Position numbers and translations under genes: made by a program. The notes under the pieces are model-generated. The model saw nothing but the letters and a program-made list of their open reading frames with translations. It ran no database searches and was not told the DNA's origin. A stretch of 64,000 nt of DNA from Buxus sempervirens (taxonomy: Eukaryota > Streptophyta > Magnoliopsida > Buxales > Buxaceae): contig OX387185.1 in assembly GCA_947561395.2 (NCBI GenBank), forward strand, positions 20,176,366 to 20,240,365, given 5' to 3'. Numbering within the stretch: the stretch's first letter is position 1; every line of letters starts with the position of its first letter. Shown here one piece after another: positions 54,593 through 64,000 of the stretch.

Positions 54593-55142
54593 TGTAAGCA
54601 CCTCATTTTTGCGCTCCAGAAAAGCCAGAAATGCAAAGCCCGGAAAAAAAGTCAAACCCTGAGGGGTGAAAAGTTGACCTTTTAATCAGATAAAATTTGG
54701 CCACCTTGCTTTATCTCAACGGATAGAGAATCTTGACACGAGCCCAACGCAACTGGGTTTGCAGGAATCGGAGTCTGGATAAAGGTTCTGCGGGCGGTCA
54801 AACTTAAGGAAAGGCCAAAAGTTGACTTTTCCTTGAACCCCGTGCCAGGTGTTTAGCCCCATGTCATTAAATAGAGGGCTTCGATACGAGTCTAACGCAA
54901 TTGAGTTTGCTCAAATCGGAGTTCGGATGAAGGAGATATGATCTGTCGAAGTTTCCAAGTAGCAAAAGCCGGAAACTGCACACGTGGCGCAAGAACTGCA
55001 CACGTGGCAGCCAACGCAGCAAAATATCTCAGGGGCTAAATCTTAAATATCAAAAATTCGTACGGGCGATCCGTAGATATCCAAAAGCGTCAAATCGGTC
55101 GAATCGGTCAAGTCGAAGGGCAAATCCGTAATTTTTCGATTC

Positions 55143-55388
55143 GTACCCGGTATTTAATATCGGATACACTAGCTCCCCTTCATAACCGGACTTGAAGACC
55201 GGATGCAACAAGATTTTTGCGCGAGATTCGCGCAGATCGCCCGACAAATTCGCGGCGGCATTTAATTTTCAAATGATTATGTTTTGTATCCTGAGTTGAA
55301 GACCGGATAAAAAGGAAGGCCCGTGTATCCGGACTTGAAGGCCGGATAAGAAGGGGTCTTAGTGTATCCGGCCTGAGTTGCCAGATAC
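55143..55388 (+). promoter_or_regulatory. A2 3' LTR promoter palindrome arrays
   Basis: Same five 25-bp units as in the 5' LTR (28142-28387), with a few arm changes, for example GTATCCTGA at 55286. The 39-bp step and 11-bp gap to TATAAATAG (55400) are preserved. Confidence 0.9.
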
Positions 55389-55655
55389 ATTAAGTTGTCT
55401 ATAAATAGCAAACCAGCAGCTCATTTCCGGGGTTGGTGATTTTTGGTTGTTCTTCAGCTCCCTCCTCCCACCTGCCCCCCTCCGAAATTTGCTCCTTTCA
55501 ACCCTATTAGCCCTCCACCACCTCTCCACATCATCCAAGCCACTCTCACCCCCCTTGTTCCTCTTCATCTCCCTCTACACTCCAACAAGAAAGAGAGGAA
55601 GCTGCTGTGGTGGCCAAAGGAAGAGCTCCAGCCCCGTTCCTTGCTGCAAGGAGGT

Positions 55656-55660
55656 GTCAA
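55656..55660. other. Empty site for the Athila insertion
   Basis: GTCAA within GGTGTCAACACATC, the uninterrupted version of the point where Athila sits in the other LTR (28655-28659 / 37380-37384). Confidence 0.9.
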
Positions 55661-56554
55661 CACATCTCAAAAAGGGTTTTAATACCTAAGGTAAGACTCC
55701 TCCCCATGTTAGATTCAACATATATTAAATCCATGTTTTTCTGAAAATATTGCTGGGTGGTTTCCTCTTTTGCATGGGGCCATGCTCCTACCATGTTTAG
55801 GCATGCATTTGTTTCCTTTTTTTATGGCCTAAGGGTCCACCCGGTTAAGAGGTCCACGTGGGGTTCTCCCTTAGGCATGGGAGTCTCCTTTCACTTTTTT
55901 TGAGTAGTTTTTTAATGTGCTGCTTTGAAGGCCTATAGAGAGGAGCATGTTCCTTGGCCCCCATCTAATGTACCCCTATGTAAACCCCCCTCTCTCTCCC
56001 TTCTTTAAATTTTCGTGGGCTAAGGCATGAGGTCTTGGGTTCGGAGGTCGTTAGGAGACGGACAAAATGCATGTTAGATCATGGGTCATTCCGTTGGTTT
56101 CCTCGCTCACTTTGGTTTTCCTTTGTCTTGCTGATTTCCTTACGTCTTGCATGCTGTGTTTCTTTTAAGAAATTGATGATGAATGCTAGATTCCTTTAGC
56201 TATACCTATTTGTTTATGCATGGTAAGTCATTTTCTTGCATGCACACACGCCTTGGTCAATCATGGGAGTATGCCTCAAGCCATGAACCCTTGATTGAAT
56301 GCTATGGCGGAGTTTCAGGAGCCCAAAGCAGGGACACCTTGGTCCCTGCCATGGTGCAAGCATGACCCCCTTCCCCATTGTTTTGCCCCTTTTCCATTGC
56401 TAGAAAGATCCAAGGGGAGAAGCCAAAGGGGGGCTTCTCCCAAATCTGAACCAACGTGGGCCCTCACAGGGGCCCACAAGACCTCTAAAATGCCCCAGGA
56501 GCCCCCTGGAATCCATCCCAAAGAGCAGAATACCCGAAATGGCCACTTCAGGGT

Positions 56555-56695
56555 GATCCGGCAACTCAGGCCGGATCACTTGTGGCCTAGGTATATCCGG
56601 CAACTAAGGCCGGATAACCTATGGCCCCTGTGTATCCGGCCACTCTAGCCGGATCACCTGCAGACCAAGTGTATCCGGCCTGAGTTGCCGGATAC
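56555..56695 (+). promoter_or_regulatory. A2 3' LTR second palindrome array
   Basis: Units at 56555, 56593, 56632 and 56671. The first three are better palindromes than in the 5' LTR copy (38280..), with arms ATCCGGC/GCCGGAT. Confidence 0.9.
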
Positions 56696-57746
56696 ACACA
56701 CAGAAGTGTTTTTTTTGTGTATTGTGATGCCTTACTGAATTTTGGGGATGATTTTTACTAAAACCACTGAACCAATAGGGTTTCCGGGTCACCCGGAAAC
56801 CCAACTTGGGACTTGGACCAACCGGTCCAACTTGGCTCACTATTGGGCCTTCCAACGGGGCCCACCAAGTCCAATAAACCCCTAAAGCATGCAATTAAGC
56901 AAGTAAAGTAAAAATGAATTAATTGAACCGGTTGGGCCAAACCCAATGCGGCCCACCCGGACCTTGCTATGTGAAATGAGTGCATGAATTGCCTGGTTTG
57001 GCCGAGACCAAGGGCTAGGGCCTGTCGGGCCCGCCAAAGCCCGCTAACCAAACCCAGTTAGGGCGCAAGCCCTAAACTCCAAGGAACTGGGCTTTCAAGC
57101 CCAAAACCTGGATCATGGGCCCCAAGCCCAGTGTCCAGCCCACTCTGGCAAATTAAAAAGATAACATAAAACTACTTGGCCACCATGTGGGCCCGCCTAA
57201 AGGGCCCACAAACCCATCCGGCCCACCTTTGCATATAAAATACTTAACCTCCAAACCTAAACGTTGAGGTAAAACCAATTCACTAACCTAAGCCTGAAGG
57301 GCCTCCTAGGCTTAGATAGAGGCCCCACATGGGCACATGGGCTTACCCAAGCCCAACAAAGACACCGTGGGCCTTCCAACGGGGCCCACCCACTCAAACT
57401 CAAGAAACTTAAGTTAAGCAAAGATAAAATCAACTAAAGGGACCCACACCACTCAGGTGGTCCCGCCAAGACCTAACAAAAAGCATGCTGGATTAGGAAT
57501 CGGGTGAAGACCAAATAGAATGCTGACTCAAACCAGGGAACCCACGGGACCCGTCATCCGACGGGGTGGACTGGGGTGTCTACGGACTTCCCCAGACCGC
57601 AACCGAGAACCGCACTTAGAATCTCAAGCCGCAGACCCAAAAAGCCCTAAATAGACAAGATTAGGCACCCAGTTGTCCGCCTGCACCCCATCAGGCGGTG
57701 GCGACTCCGAATCACCCCGTGCCGCGTTTCCCACGTGCGCATAGCC

Positions 57747-58296
57747 TGGCGACTTTGCTGGGGACCACTCAGCCCAGTAGGACCCTGCTTAGACCGAGTC
57801 AGCATAAGAGGGATTTTAGTGGATACTTAGGAACCCTTGCTACCCCAATTAGCAAGGCACAGAATACAAGTAACTGCGTGTCCTGGGGAGTCCTGCCACA
57901 AGGACGCGATAATTGCCTAAGGCAAGTGGAATTTAAGTGGTCCCCTGTGACCCTCCACTTACCTGGGGATTCTCCCTGGACATCGTAATACGTGCCAATT
58001 CTGCACCTTACTATACGAGGCAGTAGGGATTCCTTTATCACCTAAATCCAGACAAAACTCACCCGTATAGGCACAGCACGCAGCCCAACTGCACACACGA
58101 GCACACCACCACACTGTGGACGGATGTTTTACTTTAAATTCCTGCGTCGGTATGATAAAACTGCGTGGGGTGACACGCACGAGGGAGGATGCGTGAATGA
58201 TCCGACCCTTGATAGATGAGTGAATCGGATATTGCTACTTCTTTACCAAACTTAGACCTCTCTAGCAGCCTACCCTTCTGATTCCTATGAACTGAT
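57747..58296 (+). mobile_element. Second A-type primer site and truncated 5' leader
   Basis: Directly after the A2 3' LTR comes TGGCGACTTTGCTGGGGA (57747-57764), a primer site, then 532 bp matching the A2 leader (39489-40020), cut off sharply at 58296. A 3' LTR should be followed by flanking DNA and its target duplication. This arrangement therefore implies a tandem or recombinant element (LTR-interior-LTR-interior) now truncated. Confidence 0.85.
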
Positions 58297-58898
58297 GGGC
58301 CTCAATCTAGCCTGAGAGACCCTTTGGGCTTTGGTTCAATGAATTGATTTTATTTTGAAATTCAAGTTTGATTGTTTAAGTGGATTTTCATGCCAAAGTG
58401 GGTCGGGATTGCTTTGTGGGCCCTTGAGTGAGCCACACAGTTGGTTGCCATGTGATTTTGAGGTTATCTTGATTAACTGTGCCAAAATGGGCCAGGCCTT
58501 GGGTTTTGGGTTTGAAAACCCAAGGCTTCTTGAGTTAGGGTTTTGGAAACCCCTAACCTTGTTTTGCTCAATGGGCTTAGTGGGCCCGACAGGCCTTGCC
58601 CTTGGTCTCGGCCAAACCAAGCCTAAATCTAAACATGCATTCCCAAATTGGGCTTTGGTGGGCCTCAAAGGGTCTGGCCCACTCAATTCTTTTAATTATC
58701 TTATTTAAGCACAATAAGTTTGTTGGGCTTGGCGGGCCCCGTTGGAAGGCCCTACCGGAAATCAATTTGGACCGGGTGTCCAAGGCCCATCTTAGGTTTC
58801 CGGGTGACCCGGAAACCCTTCTGGTTTATCCGGATTGATCAATCAAACCAAAAAAATGGCACAATATCATAAAAATAGCAAAAAAGCAGTCTGGCAGT

Positions 58899-59001
58899 GT
58901 AGTCGGCCTGAGATGCCGGTTACATACAAGGTTCAGTGTATCTAGCATCTTTGGCCGGCTACGAATAAGGCTCTGTTGATCCGAGTTGAGTTGCCGGATC
59001 A
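58899..59001 (-). promoter_or_regulatory. A3 second palindrome array
   Basis: 25-bp units start at 58899, 58938 and 58977, exactly 39 bp apart, with decayed arms (GTAGTCGGC/GCCGGTTAC and similar). Confidence 0.8.
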
Positions 59002-60365
59002 ACTTACAGAAGCCTTTTTTCAGATTTTTCAAAGGGGGTTGGGTTTCTGGGTCATCTAGGATGTTCCAGTGATCGTGTGGGCCCCTGTGTGGGCCCACAG
59101 TGGTTCAAATGGAGTCAAACGGGCCTCCTATTGAGGGTTTTGAATCAAGTCCAAGGGAGATGGATGAAGATCTACCCACCCCTTCATTTGGGCTAGAACT
59201 AACAAATAGGTAGGGACTTAAGTGCCCCTGCTTTGGTTTCTTCTCACCAAAAAACTTCAGCAACCACTAAGCATGAATAAGTCAACATAAAGATCATCTC
59301 ATGGACTCAAAGAGCACATTTATTGCCAAAAAAAGTGTGGTGTGTGCTTTCTATACTTAGGAGCTGAAAAACATTTCTATGCATGTAAAGGTCAACTCGT
59401 GAGTTGAAGAAAGTGAACCAACCTACCCTTCACATCTTTAAGAATATGATCATGCTCATGAAATACAAGACAAGAAAAGTGGGGCTGAGTTCTTATGATG
59501 GTCAAAACAGCAACCCAACATGAGTTGGGATCCTAACTAAGACACTTAAAACAGTAAAAAAACATGCTTGTCACTTGCCTTACACACCCACCAAGCTTTG
59601 CCCACCTACATGCTTCGAACACATGGTCGTGAAGGTAAAATCACATGCAAGCCTACAACTATAATCATGTGCAAATAAGTAAAACAAATGCATCCCACAC
59701 TACTCATGCCATAACCATGCAAAACCAAGTCACATACCTAGCTAAAAAAAATGTCTAAAGAAGGGAATAGGGGGGCTTACATATGGGATACATGAGAAGC
59801 TAGAATGAGGGAACAAGCTCCCTTTTAGAAGGAATAAAAGCTTGCTAAACAGCACTTAAACAATCCCTTAAAAGTGCCTTACCTACCCTCTCATCCTCCC
59901 TTCAAACCATGCGTATACTCCATCTCACCTTTAGAGACTTTTATATGACAAAAAATGAGAAGAACATGTGTGCAAGCTATGTAGAAAAACAGATCCAAAC
60001 AAAGGAGAAACCAAGCTTTTTAAATATTGCGAAATGCCCTCATTTTTACATATGTGAAACAAGAGTTGGTGAGAAACAATACCTGAGGGTTATTGAGCCC
60101 TTGTGCAAGGTGGAGCCTCCTCTTGGAGGCCAGACAGCAGCTGGAGCAGCACCTCCTCCCACCAACAGTAGCCTCTTCTCCTTCTTCAAGTTCTTGAGTG
60201 AGGGAAAGAAGGGAATAGGGAGGGGTAAAATGGTCAAGCAAGGAGGTTTTTGGGTTTGGGGTGCAAGGAGGGGCAAAGCTTGGAGGTTTTGGAGCTGGCT
60301 CAGAGGGGGAAGGAAGGGGAAAAACAGAAATGGGAAGCCAACCCCCGAAATGGGGCTGCTGTTGC

Positions 60366-60374
60366 CTTTTTATA
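60366..60374 (-). promoter_or_regulatory. A3 LTR TATA box
   Basis: TATAAAAAG on the minus strand, 11 bp from the nearest palindrome at 60386; same spacing as A1 and A2. Confidence 0.7.
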
Positions 60375-60385
60375 GAAACATTTTT

Positions 60386-60632
60386 GTATTCGGCATTTAA
60401 TGTCGGATACACTACACTTCCTTTGTATCTGGCATATTATGTCGGATACACTGCACTTCCTTTGTATCCGGCATATTATATCGGATACAAGACATAATAA
60501 TTTCGAAAATTAAATGCCGCCGCGAATTTGTCGGGGAATCGGCACGAATCTCGCGGGTGGATCTCTTTGTATCCGATGAATAATGTTGGATATACACAAG
60601 GGTACGTGTATCCGACATATTCGATCGGATAC
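60386..60632 (-). promoter_or_regulatory. A3 promoter palindrome arrays
   Basis: Three units start at 60386, 60425 and 60464, and two at 60569 and 60608. Steps are 39 bp and the gap is 105 bp, the same 3+2 layout as A2. Arms GTATCCGGC and GTCGGATAC, an intermediate between the A2 and B2 cores. Confidence 0.9.
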
Positions 60633-61194
60633 AAATCAAAAAATTACGGATTTGCCCCTGGATATTCGCAGATTCATCCGATACTCTCAAATATTCACAG
60701 ATTTGGTCCCTGCAAAATTTTGCTTTAAACCCTAGGATATTTTGCATGTTTGGATATTTACGGATTGCCCCTCGAGATATTTTCTTGCGCCACTTGCCAC
60801 GTGTGCAGCTTTCTAGGTTTTGCTGTTCAGAAACTTTAATAGCTCATATTTCCTTCATCTGGACTCCGATTTGAGCAAACTCAGTTGCGTTGGACTCATA
60901 TCGGAGCCCTCTATCCAATGACATAGGGCTAAACACCTGGCCCGAGGTTGGACAAAAGGTCAACTTTCGGCTCCCCCTCAAGTTTGATTGGCCTGCAGAG
61001 CTTTCATCTGGACTCCGATTCCAGCAAACTCAGTTGCGTTGTAACCGTGTCGGGATTCTCTATCCATTGAGATAAAGCAAGGTGAAAAATTATCACTTGA
61101 TCAAAAAGTCATATTTCATCCCCTCAGGGCTTGACTTTTCTGCTAGGGTTTTCATTTTCAGCACTTCCAGGGGTGCAAAAATAAAGTGCTTACA

Positions 61195-63119
61195 GCTGGG
61201 ATGGAGAAAAAGTGGGTGAATTGCAATTAATGACCAAGGGAGGCCTTGCAGTGTTTATCTGGGCCATGAAAGAGGAGACCCAGTCCAAAGAGGAGCTAAT
61301 ATCCTCAGCAGCACAATCATTCTTCTTGGAGATGACATTGACTTCATCCTCCTCTTTCTCTTGGAAGAAATGAACCTTAACCAAAGTCCCTACGGGAGTG
61401 ATCAATTGAGAGGGGTCAAAAGTTCTTCGAATGGAGGAGATGGCTGCAACTGAGTTAGACGGGCCTGCCCCATTGTGATAAGGCAGGGGGTTTTGTCCAA
61501 TGTCATTTCCTGATGGGGTAGGCGTAGCAGTATTGAAGGACAAGATTTTCTGGTCCAATAGATCTTGAACAGCGTGCTTCAGAACCCAACAACTGTCCGT
61601 AGAGTGCCCTGGTATACCCATGTGAAAGTCACAAGTGACTGAAGGATCAAAATTCCTCCCCTTAGATGCATTTGGGTTCGGCTCCTTCAGGGTTACGTAT
61701 CCGCCTTCAGCAAGGTTGGTAACAGTTGGGAAAGAGACACGGGAATAGGAGTGAAACTCTATTCCTCCTTGTTGCCATCCAGGCATCCCTCTCTTCCTTA
61801 ATGAAAGCCCTCTTCTGATTTGCAGGCACGGAGGGAGAGAAATTGATGTTGAGCGGAGTTTGGTAGTTGGTCTGTGGCTGCTGGGCTTGCTGGAGTGCAG
61901 AAACATTGATGTGGAGTGTTTTCTTGGGAGGAGGAGCTTGTACCAAGTTTACTTCTCCTTCTTTCCTTGCTCCATTCTTCTTAAACCCATTCCCTTTATT
62001 CTGTGCAAAGGAAGTGGAGGAATCCGATTGTTCAGCCATAGCAGAGTAATCAATGATTTTTCCTGACCTAACCCCCTCCTCTATCCAGTCAGCCACTTGT
62101 ACCAAGGCTGCAAAGTTGGTGGTAGTCTAACCCACCAAGTGATTGTAGAAAGGCTACCCCAGTGTACTTATGAACATCGAGATCATCTTAGGCTCCAACA
62201 TAGGTGGCCTGACTTGGGAGGCAGTCTCTCTCCACCTCTTGGCATATTGACTCACAGATTTATCCTTTCCTTTGCTCATTCTCATCATGTCGTACCGGTC
62301 TGGCATGATCTCCAAGTTAAACTTGTATTGGGCCAAAAAAACGTTGGCCAAGTCCTTCCATCTTCTTATCCTTCCATGGTCCATGGTGGCAAACCACCTC
62401 AAAGCCGCTCCCATCAGACTCCTTTGGAAGAGTTGGATCAGTATGCCATTGTCCCGGCCAAACTGGCACAAAGCCTCACAGTATAACTTCAGGTGGCTCA
62501 TTGGGCAGCCCGTGCCATCATATTTATCAAAGTCTGGGCACTTAAATTTTGTCGCTAGGCAAACATTCAGGTATATGCACAGGTCTTTGAAGGTGATACC
62601 CCCATAATTGCTCACCCCCTTCACTTCTTTGAGTTCTTCTTGGATCCTCTCCAGCTTGTGTAGGAGTTTCCTTTCCATCTTGTCCCTTGCTTTTTCCTTT
62701 TCCATCTCTTTCTCAGATTCAACAGTATTTTCCCTGATTAGGATAGGTTCAGGGACAGGTTCCGAAATGGGTTTAGGTATGGGTTGAGCTGGAGGTGGGA
62801 TGTTGGTTTGAGGTAGTGGTGCTTGGTGGGGAGTGGAGGCTTGGTTTTGGGCTTGGGCTTGTTGGGCCTGAGCCGCCAGTAAGTCTCCCAGCATTTTGGC
62901 CAATCCTGCCACTTGCTCTTGTAGTTGAACAAAGTCCTGAGCCGGGACGATGGATTGATTCTCATCAAGATTCATTGTGCGAGCTTTTGATTTGGTCACG
63001 GGAGCAATGGTTGCAAGTATTTTATACTTGAAGAAGGAAAAACAAATAAATATGTCAGCTCCAATTTTTATCCTAGTCATACACCCATAAATGTAGATAC
63101 GCGAGGTAGGTGAACACAA
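61195..63119 (-). pseudogene. Tat-type gag, probably the missing 5' part of B2
   Basis: On the minus strand: a Pro/Gln-rich N-terminus, Glu/Lys coil, gag domain (FKCPDFDKYDGTGCPMSHLKLYCEALCQF..WKDLANVFLAQYKFN..YAKRWRETASQVRPPM), two TAG stops near 62110-62155, a frameshift near 61800, and a zinc-knuckle-like CDFHMGIPGHSTDSCWVLKH (near 61600). It ends at PTFSPSQ, where the A3 LTR begins. B2 pol at 22428-27591 has the same orientation and lacks gag, so the two are likely halves of one element. The part joining FSPSQ to TRSRRC is absent, so the join is not clean. Confidence 0.75.
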
Positions 63120-63177
63120 GTTCAGATTTATTTGTTTTCATTTTTTTGTTTTTTTAATTATTTTTTTTAGAATTGTC

Positions 63178-63610
63178 GGAATATTTTAGGGCTTCCAAAG
63201 GTCCCACAAAAATTTGAATTGATTGGTACGAAAAAGACCAACCAAAGGTTTTTTGGAATATTTTAGGGTTTCCAAATGTCCCACAAAAATTTGAATTGAT
63301 TGGTACGAAAAAGACCAACCAAAGGTTTTTTAGAATATTTTAGGGCTTCCAAGTGTCCCACAAAGATTTGAATTGATTGGTACGAAAAAGACCAACCAAA
63401 GGTTTTTTGGAATATTTTAGGGCTTCCAAGTGTCCCGCAAAAATTTGAATTGATTGGTATGAAAAAGACCAACCAAAGGTTTTTTGGAATATTTTAGGGC
63501 TTCCAAGTGTCCCACAAAGATTTGAATTGATTGGTACAAAAAAACCGACCAAAGGTTTTTTGGAATATTTTAGGGCTTCCAAGTGTCCCACAAAATTTTG
63601 AATTTATTTG
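63178..63610 (-). repeat. 77-bp tandem repeat upstream of B2 gag
   Basis: Six copies start near 63178, 63255, 63332, 63409, 63486 and 63562, each containing AATATTTTAGGGCTTCCAA, GTCCCACAAA and a GACCAACCAAAGG box. Copies are nearly identical, showing recent homogenisation. ORFs through it are by-products. Confidence 0.92.
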
Positions 63611-63897
63611 CAAAATTTCCTCTGTTTTCAAGTTCAAAAGTTTTATTGAAACATGTTTGAGGTGAATTGGTATCAAGAAATATGAAAGCTTGGCTCCCCT
63701 TTAATGTATCTTCTTTAAGCTTGAGGAAAAGGGTAGATTTGTGTTCCAATATTAGGTTAAATCCTTTGTTGAATCATTTGAGCACTTAAATTACTTTTCC
63801 ATACTCCCATTGAGGTGCCCATAGGTTATTTACAATGTTTTTGGCATTTTACATTCAAAAAGTTTGGGATAGCAATCAATTTGCACATTTCTGGATT
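63611..63897. other. B2 leader region, nothing recognised
   Basis: AT-rich non-coding sequence between the 77-bp repeats and the terminal palindrome array. Confidence 0.5.
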
Positions 63898-63999
63898 GTA
63901 TCCGACATATCAAGTCAGCTAAAGGTATGCTTTTTGTATCCGACATAAATAATCAGATACACTCATAAAACCTTTTTGCCGACAATAAATATCGGATAC
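63898..63999 (+). promoter_or_regulatory. Palindrome array at right edge (GTATCCGAC core)
   Basis: 25-bp units start at 63898, 63936 and 63975 (38 and 39 bp). Its first unit and spacer resemble those at 19557 (both have CATATCA.GTCAGC), so it may be another plus-strand promoter. What follows lies outside the window. Confidence 0.75.
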
Positions 64000-64000
64000 A

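Larger units (their letters stand above)
27592..57743 (+). mobile_element. Element A2: giant Tat/Ogre-type Ty3/gypsy element with nested Athila
   Basis: Two LTRs of 3151 bp each (after removing the nested insertion) bracket a 15.1 kb interior: primer site, leader, ORF1, tandem repeats, gag, protease, linker, pol, 3' region and polypurine tract. Excluding the nested Athila element the length is about 21.4 kb. The upstream ORF1, tandem RNase H and giant size all fit the Ogre/Tat lineage. The LTRs differ by scattered, mostly C/T changes, roughly 1-3% by eye. Coding regions contain stops and frameshifts, so it is not autonomous now. No target duplication is visible because a second primer site follows the right LTR. 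Confidence 0.85.
54593..57743 (+). repeat. A2 3' LTR, 3151 bp, uninterrupted
   Basis: TGTAAGCACC.. through GTGCGCATA (or GCGCA). It aligns with the split 5' LTR without a net length difference. It has ACACGTGGC twice (54980, 55000), five promoter palindrome units (55143, 55182, 55286, 55325, 55364), TATAAATAG at 55400 and a donor-like AAG|GTAAGA at 55690/55691. It shows the sequence without the Athila insertion. Confidence 0.9.
58297..61194 (-). repeat. A3: inverted, 3'-truncated A-family LTR
   Basis: On the minus strand it starts TGTAAGCACTTTATTTTTGC at 61194 and runs to 58297, where it meets the plus-oriented A2-type leader. It has the duplicated upstream block (60990-61060, 60841-60910), ACACGTGGC (60797-60805), arrays at 60386-60632 and 58899-59001, TATAAAAAG at 60374-60366 and a donor-like CAG|GTATTG at 60082. 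About 250 bp of LTR end and any interior are missing. The right flank is the B2-type gag. Confidence 0.8.

Noticed and set aside
63263..63676. Overlapping minus-strand ORFs with repeated NQFKFLWDIWKP-like peptide
   Set aside because: They are translations of the 77-bp non-coding tandem repeat; each copy shifts frame because 77 is not a multiple of three.
1..64000. Host protein-coding genes unrelated to transposons
   Set aside because: Every recognisable coding segment belongs to retrotransposons or to accessory genes carried by them; no housekeeping gene was found.

Overview
The window is plant nuclear DNA made almost entirely of nested Ty3/gypsy LTR retrotransposons. I see no ordinary host gene. 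The evidence is polyproteins with plant-type reverse transcriptase, RNase H and integrase; LTRs beginning TG with tRNA primer sites; plant mobile-domain and DUF7745-like accessory ORFs; and G-box/ABRE-like motifs. The species cannot be named from the sequence; a repeat-rich angiosperm is the best reading.

Layout. Labels are mine. B1 (+, 1-2804) is the 3' end of a Tat-type element: antisense promoter region, polypurine tract and 3' LTR. It sits in A1 (-, 2805-10941), a rearranged Tat/Ogre-type element with pol and gag fragments, tandem repeats, an accessory ORF, primer site and a 3.3 kb LTR. A gag scrap (10942-11249) is followed by LTR C (+, 11250-12428). C is cut by B2 (-), whose 3' LTR is 12429-15137. 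B2 carries two genes on the strand opposite its own pol: an intron-bearing plant-mobile-domain pseudogene (17018-19370) and a DUF7745-like pseudogene (19828-21483). Its pol and protease lie at 22428-27591. B2 appears to be split by a 33.6 kb block and to resume as gag at 61195-63119. The block holds A2 (+, 27592-57743), a giant Tat/Ogre-type element of about 21.4 kb. Its 5' LTR is interrupted by a young, apparently intact Athila-type element (28660-37379). After A2 come a second primer site with truncated leader (57747-58296) and an inverted, truncated LTR, A3 (58297-61194).

The main observation is a recurring promoter module. In the LTRs of A1, A2, A3, B1, B2 and C, and again at the private promoters of B2's two opposite-strand genes, there are arrays of short imperfect palindromes. 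In A and B2 the unit is 25 bp repeated every 39 bp; in B1 it is 21 bp every 28 bp; in C the spacing is 32 bp. In A LTRs the array ends exactly 11 bp before TATAAATAG, and at the B2 DUF7745 promoter 12 bp before TATAAAA. The palindrome core differs between elements (GTATCCG.., TAACCGAAAT.., TACGGGC.., CTCTCATT..), but within B1 and within B2 the LTR array and the internal array carry the same core and period. I infer a self-recognition circuit in which an element-encoded factor, perhaps the DUF7745 or mobile-domain protein, acts on the element's own promoters. This is untested.

Only the Athila gag-pol ORF is open. All other coding regions are broken. In A2 the premature stops are all TAG, mostly explained by CAG-to-TAG change, as expected for long-methylated DNA.
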